Shown here: one piece after another, positions 8,730 to 18,079 of the stretch
How the letters are laid out: the number at the start of each line of letters is the position of its first letter
Numbering within the stretch: position 1 is the stretch's first letter
From: Lachnospiraceae bacterium
GTDB lineage: Bacteria > Bacillota > Clostridia > Lachnospirales > Lachnospiraceae
DNA: 34,383 nucleotides
Direction of reading: 5' to 3'
NCBI GenBank assembly: GCA_015056725.1
Contig: SVFS01000023.1
Coordinates: 1 to 34,383 of the forward strand
The notes under the pieces: generated by a model
The model's input: only the letters and a program-made list of their open reading frames with translations
The model's database searches: none
Told to the model about the DNA's origin: nothing
Program-made: the position numbers and the translations under genes

Positions 8730-9182
8730 TTATTTTTCCATTTCCTGTGGTTCTACCAATACTTTAACGCCGCTAATTCCTTTTACAATAACGACTGCTC
8801 CTGCTTCGATTTTCACATCTTCTTTTGTACTTCTTGCAGACCATTCCATCCCATTCAACATGACCTGCCCTGTTCCGAGAAGATTATTTATATCCAGCGT
8901 TACAATCGCCTGTTTTCCAATCAGACTGTCTGTATTTGTCTTTTCACGGCTCTGATTAAAATAGCGCATCGCAATCGGTCTGGTAAGCACCAAAAGAACA
9001 AGCGAAACTACGACAAAGCATATAAACTGAAGCCAAACCGGCCCGTTCAGTGCAGCAATAATAGTCGCAACCAATGCTCCTCCTGCAAACCAAATCGTTG
9101 TCAGTCCCATCGTTGCAAGCTCAACAATGACAAGTATTACTAAAACTGCCAACCACATAATTACCGGATTCATAGGAAACAT
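8730..9182 (-). CDS. NfeD family membrane protein
   Basis: A 150-residue protein with three or four hydrophobic segments (about residues 5-75: MWLAVLVILVIVEL, TTIWFAGGALVATIIAAL, FICFVVVSLVLLVL). A soluble C-terminal OB-fold domain follows (SLIGKQAIVTLDI, GTGQVMLNGMEWSARS, IVKGISGVKVLVEP), characteristic of short NfeD proteins. The family partners with SPFH/stomatin proteins, whose gene follows directly. AAGGGGG lies seven bases before ATG 9182, so I keep the first ATG. Its own promoter is at 9230-9258; this two-gene unit ends at the hairpin near 7700. Confidence 0.93.
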   Translation of the reverse strand: MFPMNPVIMWLAVLVILVIVELATMGLTTIWFAGGALVATIIAALNGPVWLQFICFVVVSLVLLVLTRPIAMRYFNQSREKTNTDSLIGKQAIVTLDINNLLGTGQVMLNGMEWSARSTKEDVKIEAGAVVIVKGISGVKVLVEPQEMEK

Positions 9183-9229
9183 ACAGAATCCCCCTTTCCT
9201 ATTACATCTTTAAAAAAGAAGTACTTTTC

Positions 9230-9258
9230 ATTTTACATCATCTCTTTTATCGTTTCAA
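9230..9258 (-). promoter_or_regulatory. Sigma-A promoter of the nfeD-SPFH unit
   Basis: Minus-strand TTGAAA (9258-9253), 17-bp spacer and TAAAAT (9235-9230). The predicted start is near 9223, about 40 nt before the nfeD ATG. It lies right after the enzyme I gene, for which no clear terminator is visible. Confidence 0.6.
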
Positions 9259-9276
9259 CCCTAATATTTTAGTTTT

Positions 9277-10914
9277 TTAAAGCAATAAAGTGTCTGTAAG
9301 CTCTTTTATTTTTTTGCGAAGCGGTAAAATCTGTCCCGGCACCATAGATAGAAAATCCACTCCCATTTCCCAAAAACGTTCTGTCCACTCCGTATCTGCT
9401 GCCAACTCTCCACAGATACTTACAGAAATACCCGCATTATGCGCATTTATTACAATCTGCCGGATAAGGCTGTAAACCTCCTCATAGTTTTCAGCTTCTA
9501 TTTCCGAAGTATCCGCTTGCCAGCGATCTGTTCCTAACATACAAGAAATCAAATCATTTGTTCCGATGCTGATAAAATCAACCTGTTTTGCCAGGTCACT
9601 GCTGCACTCTGCCGCCTGTTGTGTTTCTATCATAATCCCCTGTCTCGGAAGCACATACTCTATACCCTCTTTAGACAATTCCGTTTCTACTTCTGCGATA
9701 ATCTGCCGTATTTCCTGAAGCTCTTTTCTTTCCGTTATCATGGGATATAAAACAGATAATTCACCTATTACCGCTGCCCGAAACAGTGCCTTTAGTTGTA
9801 TTTTAAACAAATCTTTGTGTTTTAGACAAAAACGAATGCCTCTGTCCTCTTCCCCAGACATATCCAAATACGGAACCTGTTTATCATCTCCCAAATCCAG
9901 CGTACGAATAACAACCGGTTTTCCATGCATTTTCTGTAAAGCCGTTTTATAAACCTCAAGCTGCTGCTCTTCCGTTGGTGCTTTTGTTTTACCAAGAAAC
10001 AAAAATTCGCTTCGGAATAGTCCGATTCCTTCTGCGTCATTTTTTATAGCCATTTCTACATCTGCCAAATCTCCTACATTCGCCATCAGCTTCAGTGCTT
10101 TTCCGGCTTTTGAAAATGTTTTTTGCCCTTTCCATTTCTGTAATAATCCGGCTTGCTCATTCCATTCTTTTTGCATCCTGCTATATTTTTCTATCGCAGA
10201 TTCATCCGGCTCTATGATTAATATGCCGTTTATTCCGTCAACAATACATGTCTTATCTTCAAAATCAAGGTTCCAGCTTACTTTTGTAATTGCGGGAATT
10301 CCTAATGTTTTCGCAAGAATTGCCGCATGGGAATGGGGGCTTCCGCTTTGTGTTACAACCGCGAGTATTTTTTCTCTGTTTACTTCCAATAAATCCGCAG
10401 GGAATAGTTCCCTTGCAAACAAAACATACGGCTCTCGTGTATCTGTATCTGTTTTTTGCTCTGCATTTGTTTGTATATCTGTTTTATCAGACAGTATGGA
10501 AACCAGTCTATGAGACACATCCTTCATATCCGTCGCACGTTCTCGGATATACGCATCCTCCAACGCTTCCAATTGACCGGCAATTTTATCGGCTGCATAA
10601 GTCACTGCATATTCTGCATTTACCTTCTCTTCCTGTAAAAGCTCACAAACCATCTGCTGGTAACCTGAATCCGCCAGTAAAAGCTGATGTCCTCCAAAGA
10701 TATTTGCGCCCTCTTCTCCCATTTCCAAAAGTGCTTTTTCCGCTAAATCCTTCAGCTGTGCTATTGCTTTAGCTGTCGCTTCTCTATAACGTACCAGCTC
10801 TGCTTCTGCATCCTTCACACAACGTTTTTCAATAACGCTTTCTTCCTTTTTTAGGATGTGAATTTTCCCGATTGCTATGCCTTTTGATATTCCTTTTGCT
10901 CCGTATTGTTCCAT
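9277..10914 (-). CDS. ptsI: PTS enzyme I (phosphoenolpyruvate-protein phosphotransferase), divergent form
   Basis: Enzyme I takes phosphate from PEP and passes it to HPr to power sugar uptake. The protein has 545 residues, 25-30 shorter than usual. The phosphoaccepting histidine is His196 in GSPHSHAAILAK. Downstream the PEP-binding barrel keeps the Arg of GLFRSEFLF, RTLD, the TND triplet of SIGTNDL, and the acid Cys in ICGE. Several signature positions differ from the norm: GDDKQ for GGDKE, IETQQAA for VEIPAAA, ISCMLGTDRW for QYTLAVDR, ELAADTEW for ELAGD. No HPr or EII gene is nearby. The frame opens 10 codons earlier, but AAAGGAG is placed for ATG 10914. It could be a second, specialised enzyme I. 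Confidence 0.88.
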   Translation of the reverse strand: MEQYGAKGISKGIAIGKIHILKKEESVIEKRCVKDAEAELVRYREATAKAIAQLKDLAEKALLEMGEEGANIFGGHQLLLADSGYQQMVCELLQEEKVNAEYAVTYAADKIAGQLEALEDAYIRERATDMKDVSHRLVSILSDKTDIQTNAEQKTDTDTREPYVLFARELFPADLLEVNREKILAVVTQSGSPHSHAAILAKTLGIPAITKVSWNLDFEDKTCIVDGINGILIIEPDESAIEKYSRMQKEWNEQAGLLQKWKGQKTFSKAGKALKLMANVGDLADVEMAIKNDAEGIGLFRSEFLFLGKTKAPTEEQQLEVYKTALQKMHGKPVVIRTLDLGDDKQVPYLDMSGEEDRGIRFCLKHKDLFKIQLKALFRAAVIGELSVLYPMITERKELQEIRQIIAEVETELSKEGIEYVLPRQGIMIETQQAAECSSDLAKQVDFISIGTNDLISCMLGTDRWQADTSEIEAENYEEVYSLIRQIVINAHNAGISVSICGELAADTEWTERFWEMGVDFLSMVPGQILPLRKKIKELTDTLLL

Positions 10915-10961
10915 ACCAGCTGCTCCTTTATTCCTAGTTACCATTTTAAAGGATTTTCAAG

Positions 10962-10990
10962 AATATATCCAGCGTAACTATTATCGTAAA
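10962..10990 (-). promoter_or_regulatory. Possible promoter of ptsI
   Basis: Minus-strand TTTACG (10990-10985), 17-bp spacer and TATATT (10967-10962), between the upstream hydrolase terminator and the ptsI start. The -35 match is only partial. Confidence 0.4.
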
Positions 10991-10995
10991 ATAAT

Positions 10996-11024
10996 AAAAA
11001 ACTGCACACCTTACGGTATGCAGT
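10996..11024 (-). terminator. Terminator of the SleB-like hydrolase gene
   Basis: On the minus strand ACTGCATACC, loop GTAA and GGTGTGCAGT form a 10-bp stem (11024-11001) followed by TTTTTATTATTTT. The opposite strand also has a T-run after the stem, so it can work in both directions. Confidence 0.88.
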
Positions 11025-11060
11025 CCTTTTTATCTTTATGAAGTTTTGTTTTATTAAATT

Positions 11061-11729
11061 TTAGTAGAATACATGATTTCCGATAACGATACCGGCACGG
11101 CCGTCATTTCTTCTGAAATGTGTCAGACCGCCAACGTTATCAAGTCCCTGGAAAGCTGCCTTTGCTGCTTCTCTACAGATTGGTTTAATCGTATCCTGTG
11201 CTAATAAACGGTTCATCTTTTCGCCGCCTGCCGGTGTAAACTGTCCCGGCGCATAAATTACTTCTGCGATTGTATTTGGATAATTCGGTGCTTTTACACG
11301 GTTCATTACTACTGCACCTACTGCAATCTGTCCTTCAATCGGTTCACCACCTGCTTCGCACTGAATCAGTGCTGCAAGAAGTCTTACTTCTTCTGAACGA
11401 GCTAATAATTCTGCTTTATATGCTTCAATCAGCTCTTCATCAATTGTAATAAATTCCTGATATAAATATCCAATGTTTCCGTTGTAACTTACCTTTGTAT
11501 AAATCTTGTCATTCTCAACAACTTCGGCAACTGCACCCTGTGGAATTTCTGTTACAACACCTTCATTACAATCAGGTAATGTAAATAATCTTGTATCTGT
11601 GTTACATACGATATAACTGCCGATATGGTAATCCCTTCCTGCCTGTACATCGCATTTTGCGGTTGCAAATAATCCGAAAGCAGCAAATAAGCCCATCAGA
11701 CACATCAACCATTTTTTTGTTTTGAACAT
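11061..11729 (-). CDS. Secreted cell wall hydrolase, SleB/CwlJ family with SH3 domain
   Basis: A 222-residue exported protein. The signal peptide MFKTKKWLMCLMGLFAAFGLFATA is probably cleaved near ATA or VQA. A bacterial SH3-like segment follows (about residues 35-95: DTRLFTLPDCNEGVV, KVSYNGNIGYLYQEFI). The C-terminal SleB-type catalytic domain begins LAALIQCEAGGEPIEGQIAVG, with the presumed catalytic Glu in CEAGG, and continues AVVMNRV and PGQFTPAG. The family cleaves peptidoglycan as lytic transglycosylase-like or muramidase-like enzymes; SleB itself acts in spore cortex lysis, but vegetative relatives are common. ATG 11729 is chosen because GAAGGAG lies inside the longer frame. It has its own promoter (11791-11819) and terminator (10996-11024), a single-gene unit. 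Confidence 0.9.
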   Translation of the reverse strand: MFKTKKWLMCLMGLFAAFGLFATAKCDVQAGRDYHIGSYIVCNTDTRLFTLPDCNEGVVTEIPQGAVAEVVENDKIYTKVSYNGNIGYLYQEFITIDEELIEAYKAELLARSEEVRLLAALIQCEAGGEPIEGQIAVGAVVMNRVKAPNYPNTIAEVIYAPGQFTPAGGEKMNRLLAQDTIKPICREAAKAAFQGLDNVGGLTHFRRNDGRAGIVIGNHVFY

Positions 11730-11790
11730 AAAATAAATCTCCTTCATTTTGACTCAATTGTTACATTTTTGTTAAGTCTCATGCACCGCC

Positions 11791-11819
11791 ATCATATCAG
11801 AGATATTATTTCTTGTCAA
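11791..11819 (-). promoter_or_regulatory. Sigma-A promoter of the SleB-like hydrolase
   Basis: Minus-strand perfect TTGACA (11819-11814), 17-bp spacer and TATGAT (11796-11791) with extended -10 TGA. Transcription should start near 11784, leaving a leader of about 55 nt. The sigma-A type argues for vegetative, not forespore, expression. Confidence 0.75.
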
Positions 11820-11823
11820 ATTT

Positions 11824-12618
11824 TTAAAGCTGACGATTTTTTTCCACGCAGGCAATCACTGCATCCATTACCGCCGAACGCATTCCTTTTTCTTCTAAAA
11901 CGCGCATTCCCTGAATGGTAGAACCACCCGGAGAACAAACCATATCCTTAAGCTGTCCCGGATGCATTCCTGTTTCCAGGCAAAGCTTTGCACTGCCGTA
12001 TACTGCCTGTGCCGCAAACTCATATGCCTGTGCTCTCGGCATTCCCTGTGCTACTGCTCCATCAGCCAACGCTTCGATAAAAGTAAATACAAATGCAGGC
12101 GAGCTTCCGCTGACGCCTCCAACAACATCAATCAGTTTTTCCGGTACTTGGATGGCTTTCCCAAAACTTGATAAAAGCTTATGTGCGTACTCTTTTTCTG
12201 CATCCGATACATTTTCATTCACACAATATCCTGTACAGCCTTCCAATACAAGTGCCGGTGTATTAGGCATGCAACGAACCAGTTTTATCTCTCTTCCAAA
12301 TCGCTCTTCTATATAAGAGATTGTTTTTCCCGCTGCGATACTGATAAATAATGTATCCTCTGATGCGTGCTCTTTGATTTCTTCAATTACTTCCGGTAAA
12401 AACTGCGGTTTTACCGCCAGAAAAACAACATCACTCTGTTTCACAATGGCACAATTGTCCATGGCAACGCTTATTCCGTACTTTTCAGCCTTTGCATCAG
12501 CCGATTTCCTGGTTTTTGTAGAGCCGATAATCTGATTTCGGTCCGCCAAACCTTCTTTTAATATTCCTCCGATAATGGCATCTGCCATATTTCCTAATCC
12601 AATAAATCCTAATGTCAT
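11824..12618 (-). CDS. proC: Pyrroline-5-carboxylate reductase
   Basis: A 264-residue NAD(P)H enzyme reducing pyrroline-5-carboxylate to proline, the last step of proline synthesis. The Rossmann motif is at the N-terminus (LGFIGLGNMADAIIGG), with VFLAVKPQ and SIAAGKTISYIE. VRCMPNTPALVLEGCTGYC is followed by the family signature near the C-terminus (MVCSPGGSTIQGMRVLEEKGMR, in part), which forms the dimer and substrate site. Length is standard. The SD is poor: GTGGGG lies 11 bases before ATG. The 123-bp gap upstream contains no terminator I can defend. The hydrolase promoter starts immediately downstream of its stop. Confidence 0.95.
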   Translation of the reverse strand: MTLGFIGLGNMADAIIGGILKEGLADRNQIIGSTKTRKSADAKAEKYGISVAMDNCAIVKQSDVVFLAVKPQFLPEVIEEIKEHASEDTLFISIAAGKTISYIEERFGREIKLVRCMPNTPALVLEGCTGYCVNENVSDAEKEYAHKLLSSFGKAIQVPEKLIDVVGGVSGSSPAFVFTFIEALADGAVAQGMPRAQAYEFAAQAVYGSAKLCLETGMHPGQLKDMVCSPGGSTIQGMRVLEEKGMRSAVMDAVIACVEKNRQL

Positions 12619-12741
12619 CTTTTAGTATTCCCCACTCTCATTTTTTATTCCAAATTGTCCAAAATCGTGTATAAGTCATCGCTTTTTTCTCTCGAAACAC
12701 ATGTTATTGCAAAAGTTGTCCACATTCGGCATTTTTTCAAA

Positions 12742-13563
12742 TCACGATTTGATATCCACATGTCTTCTCTGACGTGCTGCTTCATATACCAAAAGTGCTG
12801 TAGCCACTGCTGCGTTCAAGCTTTCCAGTTTCCCTTCCATCGGTATCTTCATATACGCATCTGCTTTGTCAGCCGTGTCCTTTTTCAAACCATTCCCTTC
12901 GTTTCCTATCAGAAATGCCGTTCCTTTTTGATAACTGCAGTCATCATACAGCTTTTTCCCATCCAGATGTGCCGCATATAACATAATTCCATTCGCCTTT
13001 AAGCAAGCTAACGTTTCATGTAAATCATCCACATATAAAAACGGAACTCGGAAAATGCTTCCCATCGTAGAGCGAATTGTCTTCGGATTATAGATATCTA
13101 CCGTTTCCCTTGTCATAATGACTCCCGTTACACCGGCTCCTTCCGCAGTACGCATAATCGTTCCGAGATTTCCGGGGTCCTGAATATCTTCCAGTACTAC
13201 AAGCAACGGCTGTTTTGCATTTTCATCCGGATTTCCTGTTACGCTTCGTAAAAGCATCTGTTCCAATGAATATTGTGGCTGTTTTACAACCGCCAGTATT
13301 CCCTGTGGTGTTTTCGTATCCGATATCTTACGAAAAACATCTTCTTTTACTGTTTCGTATTTTAAACCCTCCAGCAATGCTTTGTTTTCCGGCTTTTCCA
13401 AAAAAGCCTCCGAAACGTAGATTTCTTCAAACAATTCCCTCGGAACCTCTAAAAAAAGCCGTATTCCTTCTATTATAAATACTTTTCTTTCCCGACGGGC
13501 TTTTGCTTTCTGTATTAAGTTTACAATTTCCTTAATTCTTCCATTTGAGGCACTTGTAATCAT
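12742..13563 (-). CDS. TrmH/SpoU-family RNA 2'-O-methyltransferase
   Basis: A 273-residue SPOUT-class methyltransferase using S-adenosylmethionine on a ribose 2'-OH of rRNA or tRNA. The N-terminal substrate-binding domain (residues 1-100) begins MITSASNGRIKEIVNLIQKAKAR with the RKVFIIEG strand. The trefoil-knot domain carries motif 1 (LEDIQDPGNLGTIMRTAEGAG, in part), motif 2 (LIGNEGNGL) and motif 3 (IPMEGKLESLNAAVATALLVYEA, in part). This N-domain type is usual for 23S rRNA G2251-like or related enzymes, but the exact site cannot be called. It lies 16 bp after pfkA and is probably the last gene of the dnaE-pfkA transcript. Confidence 0.92.
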   Translation of the reverse strand: MITSASNGRIKEIVNLIQKAKARRERKVFIIEGIRLFLEVPRELFEEIYVSEAFLEKPENKALLEGLKYETVKEDVFRKISDTKTPQGILAVVKQPQYSLEQMLLRSVTGNPDENAKQPLLVVLEDIQDPGNLGTIMRTAEGAGVTGVIMTRETVDIYNPKTIRSTMGSIFRVPFLYVDDLHETLACLKANGIMLYAAHLDGKKLYDDCSYQKGTAFLIGNEGNGLKKDTADKADAYMKIPMEGKLESLNAAVATALLVYEAARQRRHVDIKS

Positions 13564-13579
13564 ATGTCATCCCATTTCA

Positions 13580-14554
13580 TTATCTGGATAAAAATTTACT
13601 AACCTGATAATCATATTCAGGAATCTCTTTTGTCATCTGTAATGCTTCTTCGATATCAAAGTCAACCAATTCTCCGTTTTTGTATCCGACAACACGATTT
13701 GTCTTGCCTGCACAAAGGATATCTGCAGCATACGCACCCATAAGTGACGCATATACTCTGTCCTTACATGTCGGTGAACCGCCACGCTGCATGTAACCTA
13801 AAATAGTCGCTCTGGTTTCCACTCCTGTAGCAGCTTCAATACGTCTCGCCATGGATGTAGAATGTCCGATTCCTTCTGCATTGATGATAATATGATGCTT
13901 TTTACCTTTTTTTCTGTTATTGATAATGTTATTGATAATCTGCTGCTCGTTAAAATCATATTTTTCCGGAAGGAGAATATCCTCTGCGCCATTGGCAATA
14001 CCACACCAAAGTGCAATATAACCAGCATTTCTTCCCATTACTTCAATAATACTGCATCTTTCATGAGAAGAGGATGTATCCCTTACCTTATCAATCGCCT
14101 GCATTGCCGTATTTACTGCAGTATCAAATCCGATTGTATAATCTGTACATGCAATATCAAGGTCAATTGTTCCCGGAATACCGATGGTATTGATACCATT
14201 TCTGGAAAGTGCCTGTGCACCTCTGTAGGAACCGTCGCCTCCGATTACAACCATTCCGTCAATTCCGTGTTTACGGCAAATTTCAGCCCCCTTCTGCTGT
14301 CCTTCTTCTGTCTTGAATTCCAGACATCTTGCTGTTCCTAAAATTGTACCGCCACGCTGAATGGTATCTGATACATTTTTTGCTTCCAAATCAATGATTT
14401 CTTCGTTTAAAAGTCCCTGATATCCCTTTTTAATGCCTTTTACAGATACTCCGTTTTGAATCGCTTTTCTGACAACAGCTCTGATTGCCGCATTCATTCC
14501 GGGTGCATCTCCACCGGATGTCAGCACTCCAATTGTTTTTATTTCTTTTTCCAT
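13580..14554 (-). CDS. pfkA: ATP-dependent 6-phosphofructokinase
   Basis: A 324-residue glycolytic kinase making fructose-1,6-bisphosphate. The N-terminal GVLTSGGDAPGMNAAIR loop binds ATP. GGDGSYRG has the Gly typical of ATP-using rather than PPi-using enzymes, and PGTID (not PKTID) supports ATP. VMGRNAGYIAL and the C-terminal GYMQRGGSP complete the sugar-phosphate and allosteric sites. The catalytic segment reads TIDLDIACTDYTIGFDTA, where E. coli has TIDND; the two aspartates are kept but the Asn between them is Leu, a variant I believe is common in Clostridia. A strong AGGAGG SD precedes ATG. dnaE lies 38 bp upstream, a frequently conserved pairing. Confidence 0.96.
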   Translation of the reverse strand: MEKEIKTIGVLTSGGDAPGMNAAIRAVVRKAIQNGVSVKGIKKGYQGLLNEEIIDLEAKNVSDTIQRGGTILGTARCLEFKTEEGQQKGAEICRKHGIDGMVVIGGDGSYRGAQALSRNGINTIGIPGTIDLDIACTDYTIGFDTAVNTAMQAIDKVRDTSSSHERCSIIEVMGRNAGYIALWCGIANGAEDILLPEKYDFNEQQIINNIINNRKKGKKHHIIINAEGIGHSTSMARRIEAATGVETRATILGYMQRGGSPTCKDRVYASLMGAYAADILCAGKTNRVVGYKNGELVDFDIEEALQMTKEIPEYDYQVSKFLSR

Positions 14555-14592
14555 AGCTCTCCTCCTATTATATGGTCTTCCATATATACTGC

Positions 14593-17500
14593 CTAAACAA
14601 GCTTTACATTATCTTTTCCAAAGCAAGCCTCTAACTGTTCCAAAAGTACCTTGTCTGCCTTTACATTTTGATTTGCAGGAAGCTTTTTCATTTGCTTCGT
14701 GGTTTCAATATATAAAATAACCTGATCAATGCCTTCTGATGTTTTCAAAATCTCAGACAGTTTCTTTTCTCCTGCCTGATAGTCCTCCATCGTCTGATAC
14801 TTAATCCAAAGCTTCTTCGGAATATCATCAAAACCATAGATTTTTTCACATATCAATTTGGCATCTTTGTCTTCTTCCGCAGAAACACGTCCTTCAACAA
14901 ATACCTTTGCATCCTCAACAAGCTTATCCGCTGCACGCTCATAGTCTCTTGGAAATACAATCACTTCGATATTTCCAACCAAATCTTCTATATTCAAAAA
15001 TGCCATAATCTTGTCATTTTTGGTATATTTAATCTTTTTCTCTGCAATCATGCCGCCAATTGTTACTTTGGATGCGTCTGTCACTTTCGCCCTGCCTATT
15101 TCTTCATCAAAATAGAAGTCCGCTGTTTTTGCGGTAATGGTACGGCTCCAGATATCCTGATACTCTTCTAAAGGATGTCCGCTGACGTAAAATCCCAGCA
15201 CTTCTTTTTCAAACGAAAGACGCAGTTCCTTTGTATATTCTCCCACATCGGGCAGTTTAATATCAAATTCTTCTTTCTGATCATCCGTCGCAAAATCAAA
15301 CAGTGACATTTGACCTGCCATATTATTTTTCTTATCCTGATGGATATGGTCCATAATCTGAACATATACGCTCATAAACTGCTTTCGTGTACCGCCAAGA
15401 GAATCAAACGCTCCTGCTTTGATAAAGTTTTCAATGGCACGTTTATTCACATCCCTGTCTTTATCTGCCATTCTGGTAATAAAGTCTTTCAGATTCGTAT
15501 ATGGACCGCGGAGCTTACGCTCTTCCACAATCGCATCAATTACCGGTCTTCCAACACCTTTTATCGCTGTCAGTGCATAGCGAATACAACCGTTCGATAC
15601 AGAAAATCCTGCTTCCCCTTCATTAATATCCGGCGGAAGAATGGCAATTCCCATATTGCGGCAGCTCAAAATATATTCGGAAACTTTATTTCCATTATCA
15701 ATAACACTTGTCAACAAAGCCGCCATAAATTCTATCGGATAGTAATGCTTTAAATAGGCCGTCTGGTAAGAAACAACCGCATAACATGCCGCATGGGATT
15801 TGTTAAACGCATATTTCGCAAAATCCATCATTTCGTCATAAATATGACCGGCAATCCCTTCCGGTATTCCAAGCTTCACACAGCCCGGCACATTTTCCTG
15901 TTCATTTCCAAAGACGAAATTCTTACGTTCCTTTTCCATGACATCGGCTTTTTTCTTACTCATGGCACGACGTACCAAATCACTTCGTCCAAGCGTATAG
16001 CCGCCCAGATCCCGTACAATCTGCATTACCTGTTCCTGATATACAATACAGCCATATGTCGGTGCCAAAATAGGCTCAAGTTGTGGACAGGAATATACAA
16101 TATCCCCATCACTGTTTTTACCTTTAATATATTTCGGAATGAAGTCCATCGGGCCCGGTCTGTACAATGAAATTCCCGCAATAATATCTTCCAGATTCTG
16201 TGGCTTAAGTTCCTTCATAAAGCTTTTCATACCACCACTTTCCAGCTGGAAAATACCCTCTGTCCTACCTGTTCCAATGCTTTCAAGAACCGCCTTGTCA
16301 TTGTAGTCAATCTTCAGCATGTCAAGCTTTATTCCATAGTCTTTTTCAATCAGCTTACATGCATTCTGCACTACCGTAAGTGTACGAAGACCTAAAAAGT
16401 CCATCTTCAAAAGTCCCAGTTCTTCTATCGTAGTCATTGTAAACTGCGTTGTAATAGAACCGTCTGCTGCTCTTGATAACGGTACAAAGTTTTCCGCAGG
16501 TTCTTTACAGATAACCACACCTGCTGCATGCATACCCGAATTACGTGGCAAACCTTCCAGTCTTTTTGCCATCGTAATAAGATGCTGTACCTGCTCATCC
16601 GTTTCATACATCTTTTTCAGCTCCGGACTAATCTCCAAAGCTCTGTCCAAGGTAATATTCAGTTCATTTGGTACAAGCTTTGCGATAGAATCCACATAAG
16701 CATACGGCAAGTCCATAACACGTCCGACATCCCTGATAACACCTTTCGCCTGCAACGTATTAAAGGTCACAATTTGCACAACTCTGTCATCACCGTATTT
16801 CGCCCGTACATAATCAATTACTTCCTGTCTTCTTTCAAAACAGAAATCCACGTCTATATCCGGCATGGATACACGTTCCGGATTTAAGAAACGCTCAAAC
16901 AGTAAGCTGTATTTTATTGGATCAATGTCCGTAATTTTCAAACAATACGACACGATACTACCCGCTGCAGAGCCTCTTCCCGGTCCTACAATAATATCAT
17001 GCTCTTTTGCATAATTAATATAATCCCATACAATCAAAAAGTAGTCCACATAACCCATTTTACGGATTACTTCCAGCTCATATTTCAAACGATCCTGAAG
17101 CTCATCCGCATTTTCGGGATAACGCTCTTTCATACCTTCCTGACACAAATAATTCAGATATGTCCAGGAATCAAAGCCCTCCGGCACATCAAACTGCGGA
17201 AGCTTTGTCACGCCAAATTCAATTTCCACATGGCATCGGTCTGCTATCATCTGTGTATTTTCAACAGCGTCCCAGGCATACGGAAACAGACCTTTCATTT
17301 CCTCTTCACTTTTCACATAATACTGACCGCCCTCATATCGCATACGGTCTTCATCCGCCAACTTCTTTCCTGTCTGGATGCAAAGAAGAATATCGTGTGA
17401 ATCCACATCATCCGCATACGTGTAATGTACATCGTTTGTGCAGACAAGCGGTATATCCAGCTTCTTACTCATATTCAGAAGTGCCATATTAACGGTCTGC

Positions 17501-18048
17501 TGCATCGGAATTCCGTGATCCTGCAATTCCAGGAAATAATTCCCTTTTCCAAAACATTCCTGATAACGCAATGCCGCCTTTTCCGCCTCGCCTATCAGTC
17601 CTTTCTCAATATAACGCGGAACTTCTCCTGCAAGACATGCTGATAATGCGATAATTCCTTCATGGAACTCTTGCAAAACCTCCATATCTACACGGGGCTT
17701 ATAATAATACCCTTCTGTGAACCCTCTGCTGACGATTTTCATCAGATTATCATATCCGGTATTATTTTCTGCAAGCAAAACAAGGTGGTGATATCTATCC
17801 TCACCACCCGTTAACTCTTTGTCGAAACGAGAATTCGGTGCAACATATACTTCGCATCCAATAATAGGATTTATCCCTGCCGCTTTACAGGCACGATAAA
17901 AGTCAATCACACCGAACATAACGCCATGATCTGTAATGGCTGCCGAATCCATTCCCAGCTCTTTTACGCGTTTCACATATTCTTTTATTTTATTGGAGCC
18001 ATCTAAAAGGCTATATTCCGTATGCACATGCAAATGCGTAAACGCCAT
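14593..18048 (-). CDS. dnaE: DNA polymerase III subunit alpha (DnaE1 type)
   Basis: A 1151-residue replicative polymerase subunit. It opens with the PHP domain (HLHVHTEYSLLDG; TDHGVMFG). The C-family palm follows, with GPGRGSAAGS and the catalytic carboxylates in PDIDVDF (Asp397, Asp399, Asp401). AKYAFNKSHAACYA is the fingers motif, then tandem helix-hairpin-helix, a C-terminal OB domain (VTIGGMIAEKKIKYTKN, with NIEDLVGNIEVIVFP), and a short tail domain. An internal beta-clamp motif resembling QMSLFDF follows about residue 910. Firmicutes usually also carry PolC, not visible here. The SD is GAGGAGCAGG. A GGDEF gene ends 31 bp upstream on the same strand; pfkA follows by 38 bp. Confidence 0.97.
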   Translation of the reverse strand: MAFTHLHVHTEYSLLDGSNKIKEYVKRVKELGMDSAAITDHGVMFGVIDFYRACKAAGINPIIGCEVYVAPNSRFDKELTGGEDRYHHLVLLAENNTGYDNLMKIVSRGFTEGYYYKPRVDMEVLQEFHEGIIALSACLAGEVPRYIEKGLIGEAEKAALRYQECFGKGNYFLELQDHGIPMQQTVNMALLNMSKKLDIPLVCTNDVHYTYADDVDSHDILLCIQTGKKLADEDRMRYEGGQYYVKSEEEMKGLFPYAWDAVENTQMIADRCHVEIEFGVTKLPQFDVPEGFDSWTYLNYLCQEGMKERYPENADELQDRLKYELEVIRKMGYVDYFLIVWDYINYAKEHDIIVGPGRGSAAGSIVSYCLKITDIDPIKYSLLFERFLNPERVSMPDIDVDFCFERRQEVIDYVRAKYGDDRVVQIVTFNTLQAKGVIRDVGRVMDLPYAYVDSIAKLVPNELNITLDRALEISPELKKMYETDEQVQHLITMAKRLEGLPRNSGMHAAGVVICKEPAENFVPLSRAADGSITTQFTMTTIEELGLLKMDFLGLRTLTVVQNACKLIEKDYGIKLDMLKIDYNDKAVLESIGTGRTEGIFQLESGGMKSFMKELKPQNLEDIIAGISLYRPGPMDFIPKYIKGKNSDGDIVYSCPQLEPILAPTYGCIVYQEQVMQIVRDLGGYTLGRSDLVRRAMSKKKADVMEKERKNFVFGNEQENVPGCVKLGIPEGIAGHIYDEMMDFAKYAFNKSHAACYAVVSYQTAYLKHYYPIEFMAALLTSVIDNGNKVSEYILSCRNMGIAILPPDINEGEAGFSVSNGCIRYALTAIKGVGRPVIDAIVEERKLRGPYTNLKDFITRMADKDRDVNKRAIENFIKAGAFDSLGGTRKQFMSVYVQIMDHIHQDKKNNMAGQMSLFDFATDDQKEEFDIKLPDVGEYTKELRLSFEKEVLGFYVSGHPLEEYQDIWSRTITAKTADFYFDEEIGRAKVTDASKVTIGGMIAEKKIKYTKNDKIMAFLNIEDLVGNIEVIVFPRDYERAADKLVEDAKVFVEGRVSAEEDKDAKLICEKIYGFDDIPKKLWIKYQTMEDYQAGEKKLSEILKTSEGIDQVILYIETTKQMKKLPANQNVKADKVLLEQLEACFGKDNVKLV

Positions 18049-18079
18049 CTTTCCTGCTCCTCACTCTCACATATTATTA

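Noticed and set aside
12619-12741. DnaA-box-like words (TGTGGACAA, CGTGTATAA) upstream of proC
   Set aside because: Each is one to two bases off TTATCCACA, there is no cluster with AT-rich unwinding region, and dnaA/dnaN are not nearby. Chance matches.
13580-14554. PfkA catalytic change TIDND to TIDLD as a novel enzyme
   Set aside because: Both aspartates remain and, as far as I recall, this variant is common in clostridial PFKs, so it is not novel.
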